A DNA stretch of 64,000 nt, from positions 1 to 64,000 of the forward strand of contig NZ_JAFFZN010000011.1 in NCBI RefSeq assembly GCF_017676385.1, given 5' to 3'. The stretch comes from Streptomyces spirodelae (GTDB taxonomy: Bacteria > Actinomycetota > Actinomycetes > Streptomycetales > Streptomycetaceae). The translations under genes and the position numbers were made by a program. Position 1 is the first letter of the stretch. Each line of letters opens with the position of its first letter. Shown here one piece after another: positions 15,805 to 24,643 of the stretch. The notes under the pieces are model-generated. The model was not told the DNA's origin. It ran no database searches and saw only the letters and a program-made list of their open reading frames with translations.

Positions 15805-16656
15805 TCAGCGGAAGTCCGCCGCGTGGTCCCGGGCCCACTGGGCGAAGGTGCGGGCGGGCCTGCCGGTGAGTTCCTCGACTCCCGGGGAGACCTCGGCGGG
15901 AGTGTCCACGGAGCGGGCGGCCATGTCGAGCAGTACGTCGGCGATCCCGGCGGGTATGCCGTCGGCGACCATGCCCGCGCGGGCCTCCTCCTGCGGGATC
16001 TCCTCGAACCGCAGGCTCCGTCCTGTCGCTTCTGCGATGAGGCGGAGCTGTTCGGCCTGGGTCAGCGACTCGGGACCTGTCAGTACGGGTGTCGCACCAC
16101 TGCCGCCGAGCGCACCGGTCAGCGCCAGGGCGGCGACGGCGGCGATGTCGTCCTCGTGGATCGGTGTGGCGTGTGCCCTGGGGTGGGCGGCGCGCACCAC
16201 ACCGTCCCGCCGTACGCCCTCGGCCCACGCAAGGGTGTTGGTGGCGAACATGCCGGGTCGCAGGTGCGTCCACTCCATACCGGCCGCGGCCGCCGCGGTC
16301 TCCACCGCGTTCTCCAGTGACCGGTGGTGCTCCGCGATGGGGTTGTGGGGGTCCACGGTGGGGATCGCCTGGACGACCGAGGACGACGAGAGGGTCACCA
16401 TCCGCTTCACCCCGCGTTCGGCCGCGAGTTGCAGGAGGTCCCCGGGTCCGTGCCAGAAGGCGGCGGGGTTGAGGAAGACGGCGGAAGCTCCGTCCAGCGC
16501 GGCGCCCAGATCGTCCGCCGCGACCGGTGTCGCGCCGTCGGGCAGCCGGGCGCGGTCGGGGTTCCGCGTCAGACCGCGGACCTCGTGGCCCTCGGCGGTC
16601 AGCCGGGCGACGAGCGGGCGGCCGACGTTTCCGGTCGCTCCGGTCACCAGAATCAT
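15805..16656 (-). CDS. NmrA/SDR-type NAD(P)-binding protein
   Basis: This 283-residue atypical short-chain dehydrogenase begins MILVTGATGNVGRPLVARL, the NAD(P) loop GATGNVG at residues 6-12. A THLRPGMFATN segment lies near residue 133. It lacks a clear YxxxK pair, as in NmrA-like and quinone-reductase-2-like members that sense or use NADP(H). GAGGGAGAA before the ATG at 16656 supports this start rather than the longer frame. It stands opposite a TetR gene across a 277-base region carrying a direct-repeat operator candidate, so it is probably that regulator's target. Confidence 0.85.
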   Translation of the reverse strand: MILVTGATGNVGRPLVARLTAEGHEVRGLTRNPDRARLPDGATPVAADDLGAALDGASAVFLNPAAFWHGPGDLLQLAAERGVKRMVTLSSSSVVQAIPTVDPHNPIAEHHRSLENAVETAAAAAGMEWTHLRPGMFATNTLAWAEGVRRDGVVRAAHPRAHATPIHEDDIAAVAALALTGALGGSGATPVLTGPESLTQAEQLRLIAEATGRSLRFEEIPQEEARAGMVADGIPAGIADVLLDMAARSVDTPAEVSPGVEELTGRPARTFAQWARDHAADFR

Positions 16657-16865
16657 GTTGTTCTCCCTCATTGTGGGTTCGTGCTGTGTTGGTCGGTGTG
16701 CCGTGTTGTGACGGTGTGCTGTGTTGTGCGTGTGTGCTGCCGAAAAGGTCGTACGGGTGCTGCTCGACGCGCGGCGCACCGGTTTCCGGCGTACGGCAGG
16801 ACAGCCGGGCGCCGGGAGCGGCCAGCTGCGAAGGACCAGATACCGGACGGACCAGACGGCATCTT

Positions 16866-16926
16866 TCAACCAGATGGATGAAGAAGTCAACCGAATAGAT
16901 GAGGTTGCACGCGCGGCCGCTACGCT
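16866..16926 (+). promoter_or_regulatory. Direct-repeat operator candidate and leaderless promoter for the TetR gene
   Basis: Copies at 16866-16882 and 16887-16903 share 13 of 17 bases (TCAACC--AT-GATGA) and are spaced 21 bp, two helical turns. TACGCT (16921-16926) is a -10 box with GTG 16934 seven bases after it. The stretch is clearly AT-richer than its surroundings. Confidence 0.5.
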
Positions 16927-16933
16927 GGACACC

Positions 16934-17548
16934 GTGAGCGACAAACCCGCCCCCTCGCCCAGCGCACGCTCCCCGCGCCGCACGCCCGGCCCCAAGGAGC
17001 GCAAACTCGACCCGGAGCGCTCGTGCCGCCTCCTGCTCGAGGCGGCGCTGGACGAGTTCGCCGCCAAAGGGTTCGCCGGGGCGCGAGTGCAGGACATCGC
17101 CGACCGCGCGGGGCTCAACAAGCAGCTGATCGCCTACTACTTCGGCGGCAAGGAAGGGCTGTGGAACGAGCTGAGCCGCCGTTGGACCGAGAGCGAGGAG
17201 TCGCTCAACGAGCCGGGCGTGCCACTGGACGAGGTCGTGGCGCGCTATCTGGCCCAGGCACTGGACGACCCCCGTGGCCCCCGGCTGAACGCCTGGGCAG
17301 GGCTGACGGGGGCCGGGCAGGAGGGCGACCGCGAGGACCTCTCGGACATGGAGCGCCGCAAGGAGGCGGGGGAGATCGCGACAGAGCTCGATCCGGGCGT
17401 CGTCCTCCTGCTGCTGATGAGCGCGGTCGCCACCCCTGTGGTGGTGCCGCACGCAGTGCGCTCGGTCCTCGGCATGGACCCGGAGTCGCCCGAGTTCCGG
17501 GAGCTGTACACCGAACAGCTGCGCCGGATCGTCCGGCGCCTGGGCTGA
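16934..17548 (+). CDS. TetR-family transcriptional regulator
   Basis: This 204-residue regulator starts with a disordered Pro/Ser/Arg-rich stretch. The TetR domain is at about residues 35-85 (FAGARVQDIADRAGLNKQLI then AYYFGGKEGL). The C-terminal domain is helical, with a hydrophobic segment VVLLLLMSAVATPVVV. GTG 16934 is 7 bases after TACGCT and has no Shine-Dalgarno sequence, fitting a leaderless message. An ATG at 16874 is possible but would place the operator repeats inside the gene. It is divergent from the NmrA-like gene. Confidence 0.83.
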   Translation: MSDKPAPSPSARSPRRTPGPKERKLDPERSCRLLLEAALDEFAAKGFAGARVQDIADRAGLNKQLIAYYFGGKEGLWNELSRRWTESEESLNEPGVPLDEVVARYLAQALDDPRGPRLNAWAGLTGAGQEGDREDLSDMERRKEAGEIATELDPGVVLLLLMSAVATPVVVPHAVRSVLGMDPESPEFRELYTEQLRRIVRRLG

Positions 17549-17769
17549 CGACAGACCGCAGATCGCGGACCGCGGACCGGAGACCGCGGGGCGCGGCGGC
17601 CACCGGCCGGTTCTGCCGTCGAACCGCCCGTGGCCGGTTCGTCGGTCCTACGACCAAGGTCCCGTCCCGAACCAGGCATTCCTCCCGCTGTCCGGTCGTT
17701 GTGCTGAACGAGCCGGGCCCGCATCCGGAGCGGAGCTCAGATCCAGAGTCCAGAGTCGAGGGGACAGCG

Positions 17770-18150
17770 ATGTCGATTCAGCTCAACCACACGATCGTGT
17801 ACGCCAGCGACAAGAAGCGCTCCGCCGAGTTTCTCGCCGATCTGCTGGGCCTGGAGGTCCGGCCGCAGTACGGCCCGTTTCTGCCGGTCGTCACCGAGAA
17901 CGACGTGGCGCTCGACTTCGCCGATGCCGGGGAGAGTCCGATCACGCCCCAGCACTACGCGTTCCTCGTCTCGGAGGAGGAGTTCGACGCCGTCTTCGCC
18001 CGGATCAAGGAGGCGCGGCTCACCTACTGGGCCGACCCGATGCGCACCCGCCCCGGCGAGATCAACCACAACGACGGTGGCCGCGGTGTCTACTGGGCCG
18101 ACCCGGACGGGCACATGCTGGAGATCATCACCCGCCACTACGGCGGGTGA
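17770..18150 (+). CDS. VOC-superfamily glyoxalase-like protein
   Basis: This 126-residue protein begins with QLNHTIVYASDKKRSAEFL and ends with RGVYWADPDGHMLEIITRHY, the two halves of a VOC fold. His7 and Glu near the C-terminus (HMLEI) are at metal-ligand positions. GAGGGG lies 6 bases before ATG 17770. It follows the TetR gene by 221 bases on the same strand and is convergent with the membrane-protein gene; the 36-base gap leaves little room for a separate terminator. The substrate is unknown. Confidence 0.82.
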   Translation: MSIQLNHTIVYASDKKRSAEFLADLLGLEVRPQYGPFLPVVTENDVALDFADAGESPITPQHYAFLVSEEEFDAVFARIKEARLTYWADPMRTRPGEINHNDGGRGVYWADPDGHMLEIITRHYGG

Positions 18151-18186
18151 AGAGCCCGCCTGAGCGGTTGCGGGACAGACGGCTCC

Positions 18187-20211
18187 TCAGCCGTCCGAGC
18201 CGTCCTCCCCCTCGGGGCAGGGCGTGCCGCGCGGCAGCTTGTAGGGAGCCGCGATCCGGTAGACGCCGGGGCGCGGCGCGTCCAGGACCGTCCAGGTGTC
18301 CAGGACCGGCTTGTCCTTCCCCTCCGGGGGCGGACCGCCGAACGTGGGCTCCGCCTTGCGCAGACAGCCGTTGATGTTGCCGCTCTCGGCGGAGGGGGGC
18401 GCCACCCGGTCGCCGTCCTTGTCGACCAGCCCGAGCCACGGCGAGTACGGCACCCGCACCAGCACCCGCCCGCTCTCGCGTACGCGTACGGTCACGCTCT
18501 CGGCGTCGGCGCGCTCCACGGACGCCGAGGCGTCGACCAGCGGCACCGGGTCCTTGACCCGGAACAGCCGCCAGCTGTCGTCGGACCAGATCTCCTTCAG
18601 ATAGGGCTGGCCCTCCCCCACCAGCTTGGCCTCGGCGACGCCGCCGGCGAGGTCGGGCGGGTCGGCGGGGAGGACGACGTAGTGCACGGCCCAGCGGCGC
18701 AGCCACGCGTGATAGCGCTCGGGGCTGAGGTTCTCCTCGTAGAAGAGCGGATTGCGCTCCAGGTCGGCCTGCCGGTTCCAGCCACGGGCCAGGTTGACGT
18801 ACGGAGCCAGCGCCGAAGCCTCCCGGTGGCTGTTGACGGGGACGACCTCCACCCGCGCCCGGTCCGCGTCGACTTTCCTCAGCTGGGCGAGCAGCGGCTC
18901 CAGTTCACCGGCCCAGTTGGTGTCCGGCGTGGTGTGCAGCACGTCCCAGGTGGGTTTGCCGATCTGCCAGCCGAAGGTCACCAGCAGCGCCAGCGCCATG
19001 GCCAGACCACGACGGGACTTCCACGGCCGCCACCCGTGCCCTACCGCGATCGGCACGGCCGCCAGCAGCGCCACCCCGCCGAACAGCAGTCCGAGCCGTT
19101 CCACATTGGAGCCGACCTGCGAGGGGATCGCCCAGGTCAGCACGATGCCCAGGGCATAGATGGCACCACCCACCCGGACGGCCGTCCACGACTTGGGGAC
19201 CAGCAGTACGACTGCCACGGCGCCCAGCACCGGGAAGATCAGCGACCAGAACGGCATCGGCTGCACACCCGTGAACGGGAAGAGCAGCGCCGAGGCGGCC
19301 ACGACCGCCGGCGGCGGAAGGGCGACGGCGAACATCGCGGCGGGCCTGCGTGCCAGCAGCAGTGAGGCCGCGACGACTTCCAGGAACAGCCCGGCGACAG
19401 GGCTGGCGGCGGTCGCCAGCGCGGCCAGCAGCACCGCCAGAGCCGCCCGCGTGTACCGCGCGAGCCGACTGGCGCGCCCCCCGCGCCAGCGCGCGGGCCA
19501 GGTCCAGACGACGGCGACGGCGCCCAGCCCGAAGAGCACGCCCAGCGCGAAGGTGACGCGCCCCGAGGCGGCGTTGCACGCGAAGGCGAAGGCCCCCCAC
19601 AGAGAGGGCAGCAGGGGCTTGGGGACCGTCCGCGCCAGGAGCAGCGACAGCAGCCCCGCGGAGAGCACCCCGGAGAGGATCAGCGTCGTGCGGACGCCGA
19701 TCACGGCCATCAGATACGGCGAGATCACGCTGTAGGAGAACGGGTGCAGCCCGCCGTACCAGGCGAGGTTGTAGGCCGAACCGGGATGCTCGCCCGCGAA
19801 CTCGGCCCAGGCGTCCTGCGCGGCCAGGTCCCCGCCGCCGCTGGCGAGGAACCACAGCCAGAGCAGGTGGAGCAGCGAAGCGACGGCCAGGGTGATACCG
19901 ACGACGGGGAGCGGCTTGGAGACCGCGCGCCGCAGCCGCGCCCGGCCCTCGGCATCGTCCGAGGCACCGCTCTCGGCAGCGCCACTCCTGGTGGCCCCGC
20001 TCCTGGTGGCCCCGCCCTCGGAAGCTCCGCCCTTGGCGGCCCCGCTCTCGGCGGCCTCGCCCTTGGCGTCCCTCGTCGACTCCGGGCGCTGTCCGGGTAC
20101 AGGTGTGCGAACGGCGCCCGTGGCGTCGTCCACGCCAGGACTTCCAGCTATCTCACCGGCGCCGGGGTCAGGGTCCGACTCCGGCGTCCGCGGTGGGTGC
20201 ACAGTGGCCAC
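18187..20211 (-). CDS. Polytopic membrane protein, possible glycosyltransferase-like
   Basis: This 674-residue protein has a disordered N-terminus of about 95 residues with repeated GATRSGA/GAAESGA units. About 10-12 transmembrane helices follow between residues 98 and 420. The C-terminal domain of about 250 residues is probably extracytoplasmic (for example YVNLARGWNRQADLERNPLF). That plan resembles lipid-linked-sugar glycosyltransferases of the GT-C fold, and an early Asp-containing loop (AAQDAWAEFAG, after helix 1) is compatible, but I cannot identify a family motif with certainty. It is downstream of the carboxypeptidase gene on the same strand, suggesting a cell-envelope role. Confidence 0.7.
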   Translation of the reverse strand: MATVHPPRTPESDPDPGAGEIAGSPGVDDATGAVRTPVPGQRPESTRDAKGEAAESGAAKGGASEGGATRSGATRSGAAESGASDDAEGRARLRRAVSKPLPVVGITLAVASLLHLLWLWFLASGGGDLAAQDAWAEFAGEHPGSAYNLAWYGGLHPFSYSVISPYLMAVIGVRTTLILSGVLSAGLLSLLLARTVPKPLLPSLWGAFAFACNAASGRVTFALGVLFGLGAVAVVWTWPARWRGGRASRLARYTRAALAVLLAALATAASPVAGLFLEVVAASLLLARRPAAMFAVALPPPAVVAASALLFPFTGVQPMPFWSLIFPVLGAVAVVLLVPKSWTAVRVGGAIYALGIVLTWAIPSQVGSNVERLGLLFGGVALLAAVPIAVGHGWRPWKSRRGLAMALALLVTFGWQIGKPTWDVLHTTPDTNWAGELEPLLAQLRKVDADRARVEVVPVNSHREASALAPYVNLARGWNRQADLERNPLFYEENLSPERYHAWLRRWAVHYVVLPADPPDLAGGVAEAKLVGEGQPYLKEIWSDDSWRLFRVKDPVPLVDASASVERADAESVTVRVRESGRVLVRVPYSPWLGLVDKDGDRVAPPSAESGNINGCLRKAEPTFGGPPPEGKDKPVLDTWTVLDAPRPGVYRIAAPYKLPRGTPCPEGEDGSDG

Positions 20212-20405
20212 TGCGCTCTCTCCCCGTCCTCCCCGTACGAATGTGCGGCTCAGATCCGCACGACGTTACCGGACGACACCACCGGACTTCCCACCGGACT
20301 CCCCACCGCCCCACGCGCCGGGCCGCCCGTGGGGCGGGCGAGGCGCGCGGGGCGGGGCGTGAGCCGTGAACCGGACATGCCGACCGGGACGGTGGACGCA
20401 CTGGG

Positions 20406-20445
20406 GCACCGAATGGTTCAGCCGAGCACGGAATGGTTCAGCCGA
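20406..20445 (-). repeat. 20-bp tandem duplication across the carboxypeptidase stop codon
   Basis: Bases 20406-20425 and 20426-20445 match at 19 of 20 positions (shared GAATGGTTCAGCCGA). The in-frame stop codon (20438-20440) lies in the second copy. Confidence 0.85.
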
Positions 20446-23128
20446 CGCGGGTCAGCTTGTCCCCGAACCCTGGTTCGGTCAGGTCGCTCTGGAGGGCGAC
20501 CGGGACCTTCACCTGGCCAGGACCGTCACCCACGGTGAGGCTGCCGACCTTGGTGCCGGGCCCGGCCTCGTGCGGGATGGTCTTGCCGCTGTCGGTCAGC
20601 TTCAGCTTCACCTTCAGACCCGACCAGCCCACTGCCGTCACGTCCTTGGTGGCCACGACGGGGGTCTTCCCGCCCAGCTTGTCGTCGACATAGCCGACGA
20701 CCTGGCCCTTCTTGACCACCTTCTTGGCCGTGAGCGCGTCCTGGCCGGCGTCGATCAGCTTCTTGCTGGCGGCCAGCACGGTGTCCAGGATCGAAGGCTG
20801 GTACTGCCCGAGGACGGCACCGATGATGAGCTGCTTCGTACCAGCGATCTCCTTCTCGGCCGCGAACAGCAGGTTGCCGCCCGCCTTGGTCGTCGTACCC
20901 GTCTTGATGCCGACCACGCCGTCCATCGGAACCAGCCTGTTCCAGTTGGACTGCTTCTTGCCGTTGGTGTCCACGTACTGCGGCTGCCGCACGACCTCGC
21001 GGAACAGCGGGCTCTCCATCACCTTCTTGCCCAGCTTGACCTGGTCGGCCGCGGTGCTCACGGTCGAGGCCGTCAGACCGCTGGGGTCGGTGTAGTGGGT
21101 GTTGGTCATGCCCAGGTCCTTGGCGGCTGCGTTCATCTTCTTCACGAACGCCTTCTCCGAGCCCGCGTCCCAGCGGGCCAGCAGCCGTGCCACGTTGTTC
21201 GCGGACGCGATCATGATCGCATCCATCGCCTCCCGCTGCGAGATCTTCTGGCCCGCCTTGACCTTGACGGTCGACTCGTTCTGCGCGCTCAGCCCGGCCT
21301 CGTCCTCCGCCTTCTGGTCGACGGGGATCATCTCGCCCTTCGTCCCCTTCTTCACGGGGTGATCCCGCAGGATGACGTAAGCCGTCATCACCTTCGCGAC
21401 GCTGGCGATCGGCACCGGCTTCTGCTTGCCGTGCGAGCCGAAGCTGCCCAGCCCGTCCACGTCGATCACGGCCTGCCCCTCGGAGGGCCAGGGCATGGAC
21501 GGCTTGTCACCCTCGAAGGTGTACGTACCGGCAGCCGTCATGGACAGCTCGGGGTCCGGCAGCGGACGCAGTGCCTGCACCACCACGAAGATCACCGCGA
21601 GCAGCAGCACCAGCGGCGTCCAGATCTTCACCCGGCGGGCAGCCGTGCGCAGCGGCGTCTCGGGCGGCGGCGGACTGTTGGTGAGCTGCGCCAGCAGATC
21701 CAGCGGCTGCGGCTGCGAGCCGCCCGCCTCCGGGCTGCCCGGCATCGGCTGCTGCCGCGTACGCTCCGGCTCGCTCTCGGCGGGGCTCGGTGCCGGTGCC
21801 GGTGCCGGTGCCGGTGCCGATGCCGACGGATCGGCCGCTCCGGCCGACGTGCCCGGCGCGCTACCCGGAGCCGCCGGCGACTGGGGGGCACCGGCGGGGC
21901 GTGCGGGGGCCGCCGACCACGGGTTGGCGGTGGGCGCCGACGGGGACGACGACGCGGGCTTGCCGGGCGCCGCCGGGGTCGCGGCCGCCGCGCCCGTCGC
22001 ACCCGCTGCTGTCGACGGCGTCGACGGCGTCGACTTGGCGGGGGTGCGGGGCTCGTCGGCGGAGCGGAGCGGGACGAACTGGCTGGTCCGCTCGGCCTCC
22101 GACTCCTCGCTGCCACCCTTGTCGCGGCTGCCCTTGTCGCTGCCACCCTTGTCGCTGCCGTCCCACTTCCGGGGGTCGGGGGCGCCCGAGGGATCGGCTG
22201 AACCCTTTCTGCCGGACTTCTCCGGCTTCTCGCCGCCCTCCGGCTTCTCACCGTCCTCCGACTTCGTCGGCTCCTCCGCCTTGCCCGGCTTCTGCGAGCT
22301 CTGCGGACTCTTCGTCTCGCCCCGCTTGGTGTCGGGCGTACGGAAGACCGCCGTCGGCTGGTCAGCGGCCCCGCCGTTCCTGCCGCTCTTGCCGCTCTTG
22401 TCGTCCTTGTCGTCCTCTCCGGCGCTCTTCGCGTCCTTGGGTGCGCCGAAGAACGCCGAGGTCAGCCGCTCGGCGCGGTCGGCCGCCGCGACGTCGTCCT
22501 CCTGGCGGGAACGGTCGCTCCCGGGCCGTACGATCCCGAACATCGCGGTCGGCGCGTCGCCCTGCGGCGCGAGGTCGGCCTCGGGGCCGGAATCGGCTTC
22601 GGCGGCGGTACCGGCGTCGGTGTCGACGTCGGACTGGGCGTCCTCCGACTTGGGCCGGACGGGGAGATCCGAGGAAGCGGCGCCGTCGCCGTTCTTCCCG
22701 GCGCGCGCGTCCACACCGGCACCGTCGGCACCGTTCGCGGGGGTCTTCTGCCCCTCGGCGCCGTCCGCGTCGGCGGGAGCGCCGTCGCCCGCGACCCAGG
22801 CGGCCACGGCCGACTTCAGGCGCGCGTCGCCCTCGTCCCCCGTCGCGGGCTCACCGGCCGCTATGGCCTCGTCCCGCTCCGCCGTGCCCTCCGGGTCAGC
22901 CGTCCTGCCACCCGTCTCGTCGTCCGGCTCCCCGGCCGGGGACGTGGGTGCGGGGATCTTCGACGGAGCCGTGTCCCGGGTCGCCGTACCGGCACCGTTC
23001 TCCGCTCCGGAGCTCTTCGACTGCTTCTTTTCGGCCGTCTCGTCGGGCCGTGCAACCGTCCCGCCGCTCCCCGTCGTCTCCCCCGACGACCTCTCCCGCT
23101 CCGACCTGTCGGGGGATTCGCCCGCCAC
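20438..23128 (-). CDS. D-alanyl-D-alanine carboxypeptidase (peptidase S11) with long cytoplasmic tail
   Basis: This 896-residue protein carries a D,D-carboxypeptidase that trims peptidoglycan stem peptides outside the cell. The first 500 residues are a highly charged, Glu/Asp/Lys/Ser/Pro-rich disordered region with an Ala-Pro repeat run near 470. One transmembrane helix follows (WTPLVLLLAVIFVVVQAL, about 502-520), giving an N-in anchor. The S11 domain has the nucleophile motif SVAK (about residue 572), SANN, and KTGTT (about 739), followed by a C-terminal beta domain. I chose GTG 23128 because AGGAGG lies 5 bases upstream; the frame extends 24 codons further without a site. A tail of this size is unusual for the family. 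Confidence 0.9.
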   Translation of the reverse strand: MAGESPDRSERERSSGETTGSGGTVARPDETAEKKQSKSSGAENGAGTATRDTAPSKIPAPTSPAGEPDDETGGRTADPEGTAERDEAIAAGEPATGDEGDARLKSAVAAWVAGDGAPADADGAEGQKTPANGADGAGVDARAGKNGDGAASSDLPVRPKSEDAQSDVDTDAGTAAEADSGPEADLAPQGDAPTAMFGIVRPGSDRSRQEDDVAAADRAERLTSAFFGAPKDAKSAGEDDKDDKSGKSGRNGGAADQPTAVFRTPDTKRGETKSPQSSQKPGKAEEPTKSEDGEKPEGGEKPEKSGRKGSADPSGAPDPRKWDGSDKGGSDKGSRDKGGSEESEAERTSQFVPLRSADEPRTPAKSTPSTPSTAAGATGAAAATPAAPGKPASSSPSAPTANPWSAAPARPAGAPQSPAAPGSAPGTSAGAADPSASAPAPAPAPAPSPAESEPERTRQQPMPGSPEAGGSQPQPLDLLAQLTNSPPPPETPLRTAARRVKIWTPLVLLLAVIFVVVQALRPLPDPELSMTAAGTYTFEGDKPSMPWPSEGQAVIDVDGLGSFGSHGKQKPVPIASVAKVMTAYVILRDHPVKKGTKGEMIPVDQKAEDEAGLSAQNESTVKVKAGQKISQREAMDAIMIASANNVARLLARWDAGSEKAFVKKMNAAAKDLGMTNTHYTDPSGLTASTVSTAADQVKLGKKVMESPLFREVVRQPQYVDTNGKKQSNWNRLVPMDGVVGIKTGTTTKAGGNLLFAAEKEIAGTKQLIIGAVLGQYQPSILDTVLAASKKLIDAGQDALTAKKVVKKGQVVGYVDDKLGGKTPVVATKDVTAVGWSGLKVKLKLTDSGKTIPHEAGPGTKVGSLTVGDGPGQVKVPVALQSDLTEPGFGDKLTRVG

Positions 23129-23359
23129 CGATGCCTCCTGATGCTGCTGCTCGCCGCTCGCGATACCAGTTAACAGTGTCCTATGCACCGAGGGCGCCAC
23201 CGGCGTGGCGGTGCTCCCCCGGAGGGCTGCCCGTGCGGCCTCCCCCAGCGCCAGACGAGAACGACATACCTACTGGTTCCCACCCATAAGGTCCGGGCGC
23301 TCTCGACAGACCATTGTGAGAGGGGTCACCCTGTCATTCATCCACGCGGGGAGGCATGG

Positions 23360-24139
23360 ATGGGCAGGAGCCGCAGAACAATTCCCGAGGAGCTGCTGTT
23401 GCTCGCCCTGGACCCGGCAACGGGCACCACGGCGCAGCCGCAGTCGCTTGACCTCGGCCTGGCCGGAGCACAGCTAGTGGAGCTGGCTCTGGCAGGACGG
23501 ATAGCCCCTGATGGGGATCGTATCGCCGTGGTGCTGCCACGGCCGACCGGAGATCCGACCCTGGACTCCGCATTGGAGCTGCTGCGCAGGCGCGGCAGCC
23601 CGGTGCGCGCTGTCCACTGGATCGGCGGGCCCCGGTTGGGGCTGCGCCAAACCTATCTCACACATCTGGAACGGTGCGGCATGGTGCACGCCGTTTCCGG
23701 CCAGATGTGCGGAGTTCTGCCGACGACGCGCTATCAAGCGACGGAGACGGCCATCAGCCGGGAGATCAGGGCCCGGCTGGACACCGCGATCCGCACCGGA
23801 GTCCCGCCGGACCCGCGGACCGCGGCGCTCGCCGCGCTGGCCCACGCGGTCGGTCTCGGCAAGCACCTCTACCCGGGCAACGAGGGGCGGTCCTGCCGTT
23901 CCCGGCTGCGGGACCTGATCAGGCACGACCCGATGGGCGGCCTCGTCGCACACGCGGTGATGGACGTCCAGAACGGCGTCGGGGCGCAGTCGAGGCGGGC
24001 CCAGGCCGGCACGGCGAGCGGACCGTCCTCGGGCCGCTCGGCCGCGCGGGCGACGGCGTCGGCCGCCGGTCCGGCCCGGCATCTGCCGGACCAGGCCCGG
24101 CATCTGGCGGGTGGCATGGTCCGGGCGGGAGCACGCTGA
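23360..24139 (+). CDS. GPP34 (GOLPH3-like) family protein
   Basis: This 259-residue protein matches the bacterial GPP34 family, related to the eukaryotic phosphoinositide-binding Golgi protein GOLPH3. The N-terminus TIPEELLLLALDPATG and the GLAGAQLVELALAGRI segment are diagnostic. The family's core is helical, and the C-terminal 55 residues here are Ala/Gly/Ser/Arg-rich and probably disordered. GGGGAGG lies 5 bases before ATG 23360; a near-by ATG at 23356 is out of frame. It is divergent from the carboxypeptidase gene. Bacterial function is poorly known; membrane association is plausible. Confidence 0.85.
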   Translation: MGRSRRTIPEELLLLALDPATGTTAQPQSLDLGLAGAQLVELALAGRIAPDGDRIAVVLPRPTGDPTLDSALELLRRRGSPVRAVHWIGGPRLGLRQTYLTHLERCGMVHAVSGQMCGVLPTTRYQATETAISREIRARLDTAIRTGVPPDPRTAALAALAHAVGLGKHLYPGNEGRSCRSRLRDLIRHDPMGGLVAHAVMDVQNGVGAQSRRAQAGTASGPSSGRSAARATASAAGPARHLPDQARHLAGGMVRAGAR

Positions 24140-24643
24140 GGTCACGCCCGCGTCCGCCGCGTCCGCCGCGAGCGGCGCGCGCAGGGCCTCACCGGGTACG
24201 GGCCGGACCCGCCGCCCACGCGGGCTGAGGGTCGGGCACGTACGCGCAGGACGCTACGCGCGTGGCCGACTGCCGCGGTGGTGTCGGTACGGCGACTGCT
24301 GTGCCGCACCGGCCACCACCCGGTGTCGGCCGCTGCGCCGACGGCTGCGCGGCGGCCGCTTGCCGTACGTCGGCCACCGCAACCCCTGGGACTGCCACGA
24401 ACGGGGCGCCACAGGTCGGCGGCCTACGTCGGCCTGTCGAAGCGCGGCAGTTGCCGCAGGGTGGGAGGCGTGGCAAGTGAGCGGGGCCGGCCGTCGGTGG
24501 GCGGCCGGATTCGGTTCTCTCTCGTGTGGTTTTTCTCGACCGCTGTACTCAACCCCGCACTCTCTGTTGCCATTTTCCAGCGCGAGCGCACATGTTGGTG
24601 GCAATCTGCTGGAGTAGTCGTACTTACACGGAGGTGCGGTCCC
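24140..24643 (+). other. Intergenic region upstream of the DUF5753 regulator
   Basis: In 504 bases I see no credible gene. The first 60 bases contain CGCGTCCGC tandem copies. The last 130 bases (about 24515-24640) are AT-richer, with T-runs, and probably contain the promoter of the XRE gene, but the boxes are ambiguous. Confidence 0.5.

Noticed and set aside
3716..17548. Any of the three TetR proteins in the window as the CTGAC-N5-GTCAG regulator
   Set aside because: The motif does not occur near their own genes, where each has a different candidate operator; no evidence links them.
20366..22201. Long open frame (611 codons) on the plus strand opposite the carboxypeptidase
   Set aside because: It mirrors the codon periodicity of the minus-strand gene, is extremely Arg/Gly/His-rich and has no domain; an antisense artefact of high GC.
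23129..23200. Longer start for the carboxypeptidase at 23200
   Set aside because: AGGAGG lies five bases before GTG 23128; the upstream extension has no ribosome site.
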